In this document: one piece after another, positions 1 through 11,550 of the stretch
How the letters are laid out: every line of letters starts with the position of its first letter
How positions within the stretch are numbered: position 1 is the stretch's first letter
NCBI RefSeq assembly: GCF_021869535.1
Contig: NW_026262701.1
Coordinates: 45,511,278 to 45,575,277 of the forward strand
DNA from: Mytilus californianus
Taxonomy: Eukaryota > Mollusca > Bivalvia > Mytilida > Mytilidae
Length of the DNA: 64,000 bases
Direction: 5' to 3'
Notes under the pieces: generated by a model
Databases searched by the model: none
Seen by the model: the letters and a program-made list of their open reading frames with translations, nothing else
Told to the model about the DNA's origin: nothing
Program-made: the position numbers and the translations under genes

Positions 1-195
1 CCTTCCGGAGCACCTGAGATCACCCCCAGTTTTTGGTGGGATTCGTGTTGTTTAGTTTTTGGTTTTCTATGTTGTGTCATCTGTACTATTATTTGTCTGT
101 TTGTCTTTTTATTTTTGGCCATGGCGTTGTCAGTTTGTTTTCAATCTATGTGTTTGACTGTCCCTCTTGTATCTTTCGTCCCTCTTTTATGATAA
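1..195 (+). mobile_element. 3' tail of a Penelope-like retroelement (truncated at window edge)
   Basis: The window opens inside a repeat module that recurs at 32230-32680 (-), 53690-53935 (+) and 60010-60245 (+). Shared words include CACCTGAGATCACCCC and GGCCATGGCGTTGTCAG. In the other copies the module follows the degraded C-terminal coding part of a Penelope-like reverse transcriptase, so it is read as that family's 3' non-coding tail. Only the tail is present here; the rest lies to the left of the window. Confidence 0.75.
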
Positions 196-2019
196 AATGT
201 TAATTTTTTTGACCGTCGTATGTTCATATATTGGTTTGACATTTTATAGTTAGGGAAGATGTTTTAGGAATAAAACTACAAATTCATAGCCCCATTGCCT
301 TCTATGTTAAATTTTGCAATTTCAAGCATTTATAGCTATGTTGTCTTAAGCTCAAATAAAGTGGCATTCATTTCATGCCAAATAAAGGCAACAGTAGTAT
401 ACCGTGTTCAAAAGTCATAAATCGATTGTCATAAAACCCAAACTGTACCTAACCCTCACTTGTGCTGAAAATTTCTACCTTTAATTTGCCTATTAGAGGT
501 TTCTCAACATCTTACGAACGAACAAAAATCGCCCTAACTTGACGTCAAGGGAGCATTCATTTATTTAATGATATTGGACTATCGGCTGTTCACTTCCCTT
601 AGAAATGTCTTTTACATAAACATATACACGCAGGTTTTTTTTAAACCATTTTGAGTTGTCGGCATATTATATTGACTTGATATATATAATATATAATATA
701 CAATTAACGATTCAATCAACATAGTAGTAAATCTAATTTATCAATAAATTTTGCAGAAGAATATGAAATATTTAGACCAAGGATAGTAATCGTACAAGAG
801 ATTTTAATAAACATGACAACATCATGTCGAATATTTTAGTACATGGGTAAATGTAGAACTTTGGGATGGGAGGGGCTAGTAATCTTTTTGAAAATTTATC
901 TTGGCTCAGATCAAATGTTAAAAGTCCTCCACAAAAAATGAGGTTAAACAAATCAAGGAAAAAATCGGTTTTTAATTTGAAAAAAAGCATTCTCAGATCC
1001 GAGTTAACTTCGTAACCCCCCCCCCCCCCCCAACCCCTAAATCCAAATGATCACTTTTTCACCTTAATTGAAAAAATACTGATTTATATTCTAGCTAAAC
1101 TGGCATACTCAAGAAGACAAATAAAGGGAAATATTAAAATAAATATTTGAAAAAAAAGATTTTCTGTAATGTATTGTGTTTTTGTTTGTTTTTTTTTTTT
1201 TTGGTTTGTTTTGTTTTCGTGGCCTTTCTTATTCTCTTTGTGTATGTTTTTATTATCGTACAAATATTAGTATAAATATAATTTATTTCGTTTTTTGGTT
1301 TATTGTTTTCTTCTCTTCGTTGCACTTTTATGGCATGTTGTTTATATTTTCTTCTGTTTTTATATGTCCTATTTGTTTGTTTTTAGTTAAGGCATGTGAT
1401 TTTAAAAAAATGTATCTTTAAATAACTATGTGACTATCAGTTTTGTTGGTGCTGTAGCACTCATACTTTCAACTAGAATACACAAAACTCTTATTACTTT
1501 ACGATAGATCGAGTGCACCTTTATATTTTTGTAACTGATTCCCCAAAAAATACTTAAAAAAAAATTAGACACAGAGCGGTGTTAACGACATATACATCCA
1601 AAAAAGCATAAAACATGCCGTCTTATGTTACTGCAAGGAGTGGTTCCTAAAATTTATCATTGAACACTATCTAATAAATGTGGGGATGAAAATCTCGTCG
1701 TGATATATATGCATAGAATACTTGCCACTGAACGTTAAACATCTAACATCAATCAATCAAATGCAAACTAGATGCGCGGAATTTACATTACAAAAACAAT
1801 GGTCTTCTTTTAATGCATAAGGGAGATAAATCGAACGCATATACGACATGTAAACAAACGGAACTCAACGTAAGATCACGCAACATTCAACAACACAAAA
1901 TAAATTGGAACACTCATATTTTACCACAATAATAAAATGCAAGGTTGCTAAAAGAATATCAAATTGTTTACTGTTGTCTTTAAACACACTGCAATATCGC
2001 TAGAAATTTGTTACTGAAC
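196..2019. other. Gene-poor AT-rich stretch with repeat scraps
   Basis: No convincing exon is visible. It holds a scrap near 375-430 (an AATAAAGGCAACAGTAG-type word that recurs near 49277), a sequence at 496-530 that reappears inverted at 2046-2090, a poly-C run at 1016-1031, AT microsatellite near 680-705 and a poly-T tract near 1188-1202. A repeat tail at 1700-1765 has the words TTGCCACTGAACGTTAA and CAATCAATCAA and matches the tail at 2490-2543. Short reading frames here are AT or poly-T artefacts. Confidence 0.6.
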
Positions 2020-2543
2020 AAAATTACTGCTCCTTAACGATACGTTCGTAGAGTTTCGTCCGTTCGTAAGATGTTGAGGAACCTCTATAGAGCGCTATTG
2101 TTAACGTAAGTTCCCCCCAAGGGTGACTGGGGAATAGAAATATGGTCACCATTGGTCTTCCTCCGACCGGCGGTAAAACCCTCGCTAAAGTGGGGCGTCC
2201 GTTTGGCTGTGCGGGATGTACAAATTTGCAGCCACGTCCGGTCAGAATGGGGACGTTAAATCCGATGCCTCGTGTAAAGAGAGTGCCACGCTCTTTGCAC
2301 GTTAAGAACCCTTGCAACAACTCTTAGAGGGGTCCGTAGGTGACCTGTTGCAAGGCTAAATTTCTGTCCCTATCCAATATACCCTCATTTCCCGTGGCAG
2401 TCTAAATTTCTCCGACCATAATTCCTTAATCTATTACAGAACCTACCTATTGTATTTATTGTGAACTTGTTCTCGTCCTGAATATGCATGAAATATTTGC
2501 CACTGGACGTTAAGCAATCAACAATCAATCAATCAATCAATTA
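2020..2543 (+). repeat. GC-richer interspersed repeat ending in a (CAAT)n tail
   Basis: This block is clearly richer in G+C than its surroundings and ends in a tail reading ATTTGCCACTGGACGTTAAG followed by CAATCAAT repeats. A second tail of the same type ends near 1765. The block start (2046-2090) is an inverted match to 496-530. Open frames on both strands are low-complexity shadows with no recognisable domain. It is probably a non-autonomous retroelement; the class cannot be fixed from this copy. Confidence 0.6.
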
Positions 2544-2980
2544 ACGTAAGTTTGGTAATACAAAAACAGATACCTCTGATTTGAACAACATGACAAATAG
2601 GCCCTTCTTTTTAAATTTCATATTTCATTTTATTATTTATAAGAAACTTTCAACGAGGGTTCTACATTGATTCCAATTCAAGTTCTTAAGCTTTCATTGC
2701 AGAACAATATTACACAAATATCTTACTTATTGACAAAGTTACAGTTATGCGTAGATACTATTTTGTGTAAAATATGAGTTACTTTCATGTATGTTCTGTC
2801 AGTAGTGGATTTGACGGATATTATGTGATAGCTTTTGTCACAACGGTCTGCAATTAACCAGTCTATCAATTATATGTGGAAACATATATGATTAAAACTG
2901 GTACCTTAGCCGATCATTTGAGACGAAGTTTTTTATAACATTCAAAATGAAAACGAAACGTACACAAATAGTTTTTCACT
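2544..2980. other. Unannotated AT-rich spacer
   Basis: No gene, RNA or clear repeat structure was seen between the CAAT-tailed repeat and the retroelement. Confidence 0.4.
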
Positions 2981-3737
2981 TATTGCGGACCTTTTTTTGT
3001 ATTGCTATGAGTTACAATTTATGACAAAAATCAGCAAAGACCCATCGAAACAACATCTGATACACAAATTTAATAATACTTTTAGATATTTGGATGATAT
3101 TTTGGCTCTCAATAATGACAACTTCAGTATGTATACTAAAGAAATTTATCCTGTTGAATTTACTTTAAATAAAGCTAATACTAACAATGACCACTGCCCT
3201 TTCCTCGATCTTGATATCTATATCATTAACGGAAAGCTTAATACTAAAATATATGATAAAAGAGATGATTTTTCATTTCCTATCGTTAATTATCCATTTT
3301 TAGATGGTGACGTTCCCTTGTCACCATCTTACGGTGTTTATATATCTCAACTTGTACGATTCGCTCGTGTATGTAACAATGTTTTAGATTTTAACGAGAG
3401 AAATTTATGTATTACTGAAAAATTATTACACCAGGGTTTTCGATATCACAAACTAGTCAAAACATTTACTAAATTTTATCATCGGTATAAGGACATCATT
3501 CGTAAATATAGCTCAACATGCAGACTTCTTATACGTTCAGGTATTTCACATCCAATTTTTTATGGAAATATTCTTTATAAAGCACAAAAATGTCAGTATT
3601 CACCTCTGAAGCTAACAAAACCTTTAAATAGACTTATTAAGAAGGAATATAGTTACGATACTGTTGTCAGGTCATTAAAGATTGCATATTTTGGCGTTAA
3701 TATTGATTCATTTATAGGGTCTTTGCATCGGCACTAA
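2981..3737 (+). CDS. Reverse transcriptase C-terminal half of a Penelope-like element (5'-truncated)
   Basis: A frame free of stops from about 2981 to the TAA ending at 3737 encodes the back half of a reverse transcriptase. It begins in the motif reading IADLFLYCYE (palm, after the missing GIPMGTN block). It then gives FRYLDDILALNN, the catalytic YLDD motif, about 30 residues in, and the thumb-like blocks FLDLDIYI, KIYDKRDDFSFPIVNYPF, SPSYGVYISQLVRFAR and LLHQGFRYHKL. The same blocks occur in broken form at 32782-33990 and 16250-16690. There is no real start codon: the element lost its 5' end. The lack of stops over about 247 codons suggests a fairly recent insertion. The downstream non-coding tail runs to about 4375. 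Confidence 0.85.
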
Positions 3738-4375
3738 ACACATTTATTTAAAAACCAGTTGTTGGCATGACACAGGGTTATGTTCTTCTCATATATGTTA
3801 TGATGGTATGATACTAAACCCCTAACGGGAAGGATTGTGCCTGATATTCATATGATGAAGACCTAATCTTTCAATCAGTTTAATTGAAGTCTGGAGCTGG
3901 CATGTCAGTTAACTGCTAGTAGTCTGTTGTTATTTATGTATTATTGTCATTTTGTTTATTTTCTTTGGTTACATCTTCTGACATCAGACTCGGACTTCTC
4001 TTGAACTAAATTTTAATGTGCGCATTGTTATGCGTTTACTTTTCTACATTGGCTAGAGGTATAGGGGGAGGGTTGAGATCTCATGAACATGTTTAACCCC
4101 GCCGCTTTTGCGCCTGTCCCAAGTCAGGAGCCTCTAGCCTTTGTCAGTCTTGTATTATTTTTAATTTTAGTTTCTTGTGTACAATTTGGAGTTTAGTATG
4201 GCGTTCATTATCACTGAACTAGTATATATATTTGTTTAGGGGCCAGCTGAAGGACGCCTCCGGGTGCGGGAATTTCTCGCTGCATTGAAGACCTGTTGGT
4301 GACCTTCTGCTGTTGTCTATTCTATGGTCGGGTTGTTGTCTCTTTGACACATTCCCCATTTCCATTCTCAATTTT
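3738..4375 (+). mobile_element. 3' non-coding tail of the Penelope-like element
   Basis: This follows directly on the reverse-transcriptase stop. It includes the words CCTGTCCCAAGTCAGGAGCC, GGGGCCAGCTGAAGGACGCC and CGGGTGCGGGAATTTCTCGC, and ends near CACATTCCCCATTTCC. The last 180 bases recur on the - strand at 11985-12166, and the CCTGTCCCAAGTCAGGA word recurs at 15100, so this is a family 3' module. Confidence 0.7.
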
Positions 4376-5375
4376 ATTTCACAATGTTTAATGTACCATC
4401 GTCTATACAGTGTTCATGACGTTCATCCATGAAATTGTATATCTGAAATATAGGGCGGCACGATTACTGATTTTAAATCAACAGATTTAATATTCTGAGT
4501 TAGCTTTCATATTTGTGGATTTTCATTAAGAAGAGATAGTATTATTGTTTGGACTTGTGTTGCTTTTATGTCAATGGTATGGTAAGAGTTTACTGATTTT
4601 TATTGTATGTTTCTGTATGTATTGGTCAACTAAATGAGAATGAAAGATCGATGTTTGAGTTCTAAAAAATCAACAGAAATGTTCATGAACCTGACTAAAT
4701 TCAGTCAGTGGCTGTCTCTATCGTATTGGTATGTGTTTTATTGTTGTAGGGAATTTGGCGTTTGTAGATAATTTAAAGTTCCTGTTAAATTTACTCTTAA
4801 TGTTTTATAGCAGGTGCGATTTAGTGTTTGGCATATAGTATGGATACCGATCCATTGTTGAAAGCTTTATGTTGATCTCTTTTATCTTTTTGTTACTTTT
4901 GTCGTTGGATTGCTGTCTATTTAATGTTCACCTTTAAGTTTCCTCTTATTCACAAATTAACATCTTTATATCCCCGCCATGCTACAGCCAACACGATTAC
5001 AAAGTTAATTAGTTGTTCCGTCTTTTTGGTTGTGCCTGTACATTTTGAGTTAATTATTTGTTTATAAATGTGTAATCGTAAGTTACAACCTAGTTTCGAT
5101 TCAGAAATCATAGATGGAACTGCTTTATTTTGCGTGTTATCGACAGTGGCGCACTCCTATCGTCCCGACATGTTATGTTTTTAATAAAGTATCGAATGAT
5201 AATATAGATTGTTATAAATATCAAATATTCATATAGGTATTAAACCCTTTAATTATTCTTATTGAATGATTTTTTTTTCTTCTTTTTTATGAATATCAGC
5301 ATTTCGAGCATTCATAAAACATTTGTATAAACAGAATAAAGTTAAACAATGTTTGAAAGGTACTTTTCATTTTAG
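4376..5375. other. Unannotated AT-rich sequence upstream of the first recognised receptor exon
   Basis: I looked for a preceding in-phase exon of the adhesion receptor and found no credible one. The receptor's N-terminus and promoter are probably upstream of the window or in this region in a form I cannot recognise. Confidence 0.35.
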
Positions 5376-5564
5376 TCAGCAAAACTATTTTCTGGAGAGA
5401 GTGTAGACACGGTTGTGAGTACAATTCTTGAGAATTTAGAAAACACAACCAGTGAGAATAATGAATTAAGGTCTGGTGATCTGGTTACATCATCAGCTGT
5501 TCTGGATAACATTGTCAGATATGTAACAAATAACACAGAAAAACTTTCCGTTAATCAACTGGAG
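5376..5564 (+). CDS. Adhesion GPCR exon 1 of those seen: GAIN subdomain A
   Basis: The acceptor is TTTTAG before 5376 and the donor GTTTGT after 5564; 63 codons, phase 0 at both ends. The peptide contains VDTVVSTILENLENTT and LVTSSAVLDNIVRYVTNN, helical and N-glycosylation-rich as in the helical half of GAIN domains. It must be preceded by further exons, since there is no start codon or signal peptide. Confidence 0.78.
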
Positions 5565-6373
5565 GTTTGTTTATTGATAAATTATTCAGATAAATTATTT
5601 ACTATTACATTAAAAATACTTCTCTAGTTGAATTGTAAAAGGTAAAAGGAACATCAGTAACTTGTTTTACTTATTATTCAAGATACTTGAAAGTTTTAGA
5701 TACCAAATATATAGAATTGTGTAAAATAAAAACATGTGATTAAATGTAAGTGAGACAACAAATCAATACCCATATTTGACATGTTTAACTATATTAAAAG
5801 TATTAAGAAGTCATCTTACGGTTTTCAACAATAGAAAATTGTCAATATTATCAATCCAAAAGGTACGAAGACATAAGCAAAGAAGAACATGGATGAATAT
5901 TTTAACATGGGACAGGCCCATTAATATTATGGCAGTGCACATTTCTTTTTAATACTCAAAAGTTCCCTCTTGATCTCGACCAGTGGAATAACGAAAGGCA
6001 CTGCACTAAATGAAAACTGAAATAATTATTAGGGATGAAAATTACTATAATTTATATGGATATAAACAATATAGTGCAAAGCACCTATAAAAATCACAAA
6101 AGGCGAGATCGTACTAAAATCTATGATATCAGCACATCAAAAGACACATAAGGAACACTTGAAAGAGATGCTGTATACATGTCACAATGTTTTAAAATTT
6201 TCGCAATTCCGTATAGCAAACTTAATATACTGTTCAAAACACATAGCCTAAAAAGACTGAGAAATAATAGTAAATGTTATGGAAATGACACAGACTCATT
6301 CGTGAATTTTGCTAATGATGGAACCGAAGGACAATAAATGTAACAATACATATTAAATAATAATAATGATAAT

Positions 6374-6552
6374 AATAGGCTTCATAATAAGTGAGAATTG
6401 AATATCGCTTGCTACACATGTATCAGCTAGAGTTATTTAATTCAAATCTAATAATAAACGAGTCTTCGGCGAGTTTATTATTACTATTCGAATGAAATAT
6501 CGAGAGTTGATATCAAGCGATATCCAATCCTCACGAGTTGTAAAACCTATTT
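6374..6552. mobile_element. Foldback (near-full palindrome) element
   Basis: The left arm begins AATAGG and continues GTGAGAATTGAATATCGCTT (6391 on). The right arm, read in reverse complement, gives GTGAGGATTGGATATCGCTT, with an innermost stem TAATAATAAAC. Matching arms run almost from end to end, so the whole element can fold into one long hairpin. No protein is encoded. It resembles a foldback or MITE-type element of unknown family. Confidence 0.65.
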
Positions 6553-7177
6553 CTCTTATGGTCAACACTCTTATTGCGTTAAATTAAAAATTCCGCGAAT
6601 CGTTGATCTAGTCTTTTTGCACATACCAGTATGATGTCATATGTCCTTTTCCAACGACCAACTGAAACATCTAACATTTTGAAACTTTTTGTACGCTTCA
6701 GAATGTCATAAAAATTTACCAAAAGAAATTTCCAGGCGAAAAATTTGAGGGTTTTGTATATTATTGAAAAAAAATCACAAATGCCCGTTGTCATGGACGA
6801 ACTGAACATCGTCTTAACCCTTGACAATTATCAATGACCCAACGAATAGCAAATTGAAATGTAAGATGACGGAAGTTTTTAACGAGCTTGACTGGTTATA
6901 CAGCCCTCGCACGGTCGGTATGGAAATGTAGAAATATCTTCTCATGATGCTGGATAAGCCCATCAAATTAACGCATTTTTCGCATCACGTTTTCGCTTGT
7001 GAAACGAAATATATCTCTTCATGCGAGAAATAGATAGCAGACCACAACCATAAGAGAACTTCTCCTCAAACATTGTGACGTTGCTGATAAAGACTGATCA
7101 CGTCTCAAAGCAGTGATTCAAGAATTACGGAGAGACTGAGCAAGGTGATACAAGTGAAAAGAAGGACGACGATATAG

Positions 7178-7366
7178 TAATAATAAATGTGTGTTTTCAT
7201 AATGGAACTGTTATATCATGTATATGTCCAAGGTATGTAATAATGGTCTGATTATGTCTGTTATGGTCAGTGGCAACGCCGAGGAGCAATTTAGCGTCCG
7301 ATGCCATTATTGCTCACCGAGGATATAACAAGGCCATTTTGAAAACACACATTACTTACATTTATT
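7178..7366. mobile_element. Second foldback element
   Basis: The left arm includes AATGTGTGTTTTCATAATGG and TGTTATATC. The right arm, reverse complemented, gives AATGTGTGTTTTCAAAATGG and TGTTATATC. The centre is a GC-richer segment with GAGCAAT and ATTGCTC arms. It is non-coding and likely mobile; its sequence differs from the element at 6374. Confidence 0.6.
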
Positions 7367-8160
7367 AACCAACTAAACAAAGAAAATATTGTGTAACCAC
7401 CAAAGTACATTATAGTTAAAATGCCAAGATTTTGAATTAACAAAAATCGAAACAGTTCCTATAACAGCTAACAGGGCATTATAATGTCACCATTATGGAT
7501 AAAACCAGTCATTATGAACTATTTTGTCTTTCTAAAATATTCATACTTAAACCTTTTCATATCATTAGGACTACAATTAAGACATGACATGACATATGTT
7601 AATTTTCTGTGATCGATGATTACTTATTTGAGTAGAGCGATCCATGAAAGCGGTCAGCATCTTGAATTGTATGGCATTTCATAATGACTTGATTAGTCCA
7701 TTATGCCCCTCAATAAAGCACTGTTTAAATTTTTGTAAAAACTTGGCATTTAAGCATAAATTCACTCAGTTGGTTAATTAAAAACATGAAGTTTTTGCCT
7801 TTTGCTGTACTGCATTGAATAAAACAAAACTGCTTCTTTCATTTCTTCAATTGTATTGTAAAAGTTTTTTCTGAAACTATAAACTAGAAAAAAATTAACA
7901 ACGATATAAGGGAATAGAAAATGACTATAACTTCAATTAGAATGAAAGTTTTCAAATACAGTTCTGTGTACAGATATTGGCTATCTTATAACATCTTTTA
8001 CATACAATGCATTATTCAAATACATCTTTGAAATTAGTTTTTGAAAAATTCTTCAAAAAACTTGTGTTGTAAAACTTGTGTTGTACACTGCAAATATGTT
8101 TAAAATTCGAGTCATTTGTATTTTTTTTTTTCAGTTTAAAGTTTATGTCGTGTGTTTCAG

Positions 8161-8232
8161 ATTTTTGGGTCTATCTGCAATAATATACTAGATGAACGAA
8201 ACCATCAGTTATGGCAAGAACTAAACGACGAG
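8161..8232 (+). CDS. Adhesion GPCR exon 2: GAIN domain
   Basis: Acceptor GTGTTTCAG, donor GTAACC; 24 codons in phase 0. The peptide IFGSICNNILDERNHQLW matches the GAIN signature in which a Leu-Asp pair is followed by N...W. An alternative upstream acceptor (TTTCAG at about 8134) would add residues. Confidence 0.85.
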
Positions 8233-9012
8233 GTAACCTTTTTTTATAATAAGAACATTTTCTTAAAAAGAAAAAAGAAAAACAGAGTTAGCAATGTTAT
8301 CCTCAATTATAAAAAACCGTCTGTACATGTATGTCGTATTATTCTTAGCAGTTAATGTGTAGGTACCAGTTGTAAGTGTGTACTAGTGGTGTCACTTTGA
8401 AGTCATTCTAAAAAAACTCGTCATAGATACCATGATTAAAAATGTGTTCGTCAGATACGTATTTTGTCATCTAAATCTTCAGTGACGCTCGAATCAAAAA
8501 GATTTAAAAAGGGCAAAACAAGTACATAAAGTACGAAATTGAAGATCAGTACGGACCTAAAATTCCGAAAGGTTTTGCCAAATACAGATAAGGAATATGA
8601 TATATGCTTGAATTAAAATTTTTTTTTACATAAAGACTGTCGAAAATGCCTTTTGTTTTCTAAGTATATTGGAAAAATATTAAAATGATAATTCGTTTTC
8701 AACAATTGTACTCTTAATTGTGATCTAAATGTCTGTATGGAATATATCCACTTGAAATATTTTAAATTCAATCATTTTTGATGCAAGGACATACCAAGGA
8801 CGCTAAAAATCATAAGTTTAGAAAGAAAATACAAACAACACAGCGAGTAAAAGACAAATGACTAAAGTTCATAAAACAATGCACAGAATACTTTGTGTGG
8901 GCGAGGTTAATACATTCCTACTCGAGTAGTAACACCTGTAATAGACAATGATAATACCTATTAGACGAATGTTCTCTATCACTAAATGTATTTGATATAT
9001 GTTTTACTTCAG
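8233..9012 (+). other. Receptor intron with an interspersed repeat
   Basis: Around 8425-8600 there is a degraded repeat containing a TCAGTGACGCTCGAATCAAA-type word and a lysine-rich A-rich tail. Related words recur at 28790-28965, 13510-13560 and 57960-58020. Nothing else was recognised. Confidence 0.5.
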
Positions 9013-9121
9013 GGGTTAAATGGTGTCCCTTCTGTAGTAAAAGCAGTTACTGATTACAATGAAGTGTTTCATAAGGTTAAAGACGGAGAATTCGCAACGA
9101 TTGTTCAAAGGGAAAATATTG
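9013..9121 (+). CDS. Adhesion GPCR exon 3: GAIN domain
   Basis: Acceptor ACTTCAG, donor GTTTGT; phase 0 in, phase 1 out. It encodes GLNGVPSVVKAVTDYNEVFH and continues to IVQRENI, joining in phase to the next exon's VIEVGKT. This is the helix-to-strand part of GAIN that normally carries a hydrophobic n-I-v-l strand. Confidence 0.82.
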
Positions 9122-10505
9122 GTTTGTTTTTAATCAGATTTACCTCATGAGCTCATGTGTGAATTTAAAATGTGAAATATCTGTTTTAATGAGAATGATA
9201 AGTACTTTTGTATAAAACTCAATTAGGAAAGCCTAAAAATAAAATTAAATTAAAATTTAAATATATCTTACACAGATGTAAAAATAAAACACAATTTCAG
9301 TTTGAAGTACCAATTACACATGTACTTTACGAAGATTTCCATTTGGTATTTTTCTCCCTTATAGTTAACTTTCTTATAGATGTACTATCATTATTACCGC
9401 AAATAATAATAGCTTCAAAATCTAACATGTCTAATCAAATGCTTTTTATTCATTCAAAGTTGGTTATGACAATCATTTTATCTTGTGACTTGTGTCAGCT
9501 AAACGGTGTGACATGAACTCTTCAAGAAATGTTCAAAGAAAAACGGGATTCTGTAGAAATGACAAGACACCAGAGTAGATCTTGTAGCATGAAAGACAAT
9601 ATTCCGCATTTAATCATCACAAATAGTTGGTTGAAAAGTGTAAGCAAAAACATCACAAATAGTTATTTGAAAAGTGTACGCAAAAACATCACGAGGCCCT
9701 ACAAATTTAAAATCTATATTGATTTCTCCCTGTCGGAAATGCAGCTTTTATTCTTAAAATGTCGGAAAAGGAGTGAAATATTTTTCCCAATATTGAAACT
9801 CACTGCAGTCCACTACCAAAAAGTTACATGTGTCCACAGGATTTGCTTACAATTATCGTATTAGACAAATCAGTAGTGGTATACCGTTTGAAGCGGGTGG
9901 TATATTGTAATAATGGTGTCAGTCTCTTCGTCCATTTGATTGTGTTTACGTCTTCCGTCCGATATTTTTATCCGCTTGACAGATTTTCACTCCCATGATC
10001 CAAATGAATATCGAGATTGTCTTTAGCATAAAATATCCGCATACAGCAGTTCATGTTTGTTTCCGCTCTCCATAAACATAAATAAGAATCTATTGAACTT
10101 TCCCGAATTTTTTGTTTTGGAATCCTCTAGGCAAATCATGGAAAAAAGTAAAATAACAAAAATACCGATCTCCAAGGCAAATTCAAATCGGAAACCCGTT
10201 ATCAAATTGCAAAATCAAAAGCTCAAACACATCAAACAAATGGAAAACAACTGTCATATTCCTGACTTGGTACATGCATTTCCTTATGTAGAAAATGGTG
10301 GATTAAACCTGGTTTAATAGCTACATGTAGCTTAACCTCTCATTTTTATGACGGTCGCATACAATTCTATTATCTTGACAACAATGTGTGAACAAAACAA
10401 TGGACTTTGCAAGTGGTAGGGATATCTTTTTGTGAGCTTTGCTAAAAAAAAGTATACCTCAGTGCATATGTGGAATTTGTTTTAAAGTAAAGTCAATTAT
10501 TTCAG
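9122..10505 (+). other. Receptor intron with a short duplication and an interspersed repeat
   Basis: A 42-bp segment is tandemly duplicated at about 9613-9694 (CATCACAAATAGTT words). At about 10140-10390 lies a repeat reading AAAATAACAAAAATACCGA and CATTTCCTTATGTAGAAAA; further copies are at 32008-32220, 41590-41790 and 46561-46665. Open frames here are not credible genes. Confidence 0.55.
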
Positions 10506-10625
10506 TAATTGAGGTGGGAAAGACTATCTCTGACGAGATCACTGTGCCTGATCGTTTGAAAACATCAATCTCGTGGATAACAGATTCAGCGACTGAAATC
10601 AAACTGAAAAAGAGCATACATCACG
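10506..10625 (+). CDS. Adhesion GPCR exon 4: GAIN domain, start of beta-rich part
   Basis: Acceptor ATTTCAG, donor GTAAAA; phase 1 in and out. It encodes VIEVGKTISDEITVPDR, then SWITDSATEIKLKK, matching the GAIN pattern of a hydrophobic strand, an I-x-x-P-D segment and a D-x-x-x-x-I-x-L strand. Confidence 0.85.
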
Positions 10626-10689
10626 GTAAAAAAAACCTATACAACTGTGATGATTATATATATATTTGTGGAATAACATTCCTCTGCAA

Positions 10690-11550
10690 CTGTGAAAGTA
10701 CTTTTATTCGGGGATCAGTTTTCGTGGATTAAGCAAAAGTTACATGTTCGTGGGTTCTTAAATTCGTGGATATTATTTTTCTGAAAAAAAAATTGGGTGA
10801 AAACTTTGAACCCATCAGAAACGAAGATTCTTGAAAATAATCATATGATGTCAATTTCACTTTCTTGTTCATCTTTCGTTACTGACAACATTTATCAATT
10901 TTTTAATAAAATAATTGCTTTTGAAAATAAGCTGATTCATCTCTGAATACAAATTGTCTCGAATGAAGTAAATTGCAAAGTAAACATTTTAATTGTTGCA
11001 CACGTGTAATCAGAAGTGGTGACACTAATTAACCCAAGATCGAATGACCAATAGATTAACGATCATCAAAGGTGTTAATTGGGCCATAAACATGTCACTT
11101 ATAGAAAAATGTCGCATAAAAATGCTACGGATGTACTTTGAAATAATACTTATGAAATAAATAAGCAAACCCAATATGAAATTACTATATTTTTTCGTGA
11201 AAGAGTTATGAGGAGATAAAATGAACACTTTATCATCATATATTATCACCGGAAGTCTAACTTTCATCTTTTTAAAACTAATTTGTTCATGAGAATTGAA
11301 AGATTAAAAGGTCGTAGAACTTGTCCTGTCTGACGTTGTTCATATAGTTCATTGTGCGTTTGCTGATTTTCGATGTATTCTCTAGATTATATGCCCGTAT
11401 CCATGTAGTAAAACCCACAAGAGATCTTTCCATGTCTTGATTTAGACAACAGTAGACAACAGCTGTTATATTTCGTTGTACTCTTAAATTCGTGGATAAG
11501 GCCATCTACGAAAACCACGAAAATTGGTACGAATAAAAGTGCTTTCACAG
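10690..11550. mobile_element. Non-autonomous TIR element (about 0.86 kb)
   Basis: The left end reads CTGTGAAAGTACTTTTATTC; the right end in reverse complement reads CTGTGAAAGCACTTTTATTC, one mismatch. Words resembling TTCGTGGAT recur just inside both ends. No transposase is encoded; the open frames inside are short and unrelated to known proteins. The target duplication is unclear, so the superfamily is not assigned. Confidence 0.7.

Larger units (their letters stand above)
5565..8160 (+). other. Receptor intron with two foldback elements
   Basis: The intron between GAIN exons holds the palindromic elements at 6374-6552 and 7178-7366, described separately. The remainder is AT-rich with no recognisable gene. 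Confidence 0.7.

Noticed and set aside
1134-1421. Frames rich in Lys/Asn or Phe on opposite strands
   Set aside because: Poly-A/T-driven low complexity; no splice or domain support.
2142-2327. 61-residue frame with CAGCT and proline-rich segments, and the opposite 98-residue frame
   Set aside because: They lie in the GC-richer repeat, open on both strands, without domain features.
9529-9864. 111-residue frame with a repeated LKSVRKNIT block
   Set aside because: It is inside a receptor intron; the repeat is a 42-bp DNA duplication and there is no recognisable domain.
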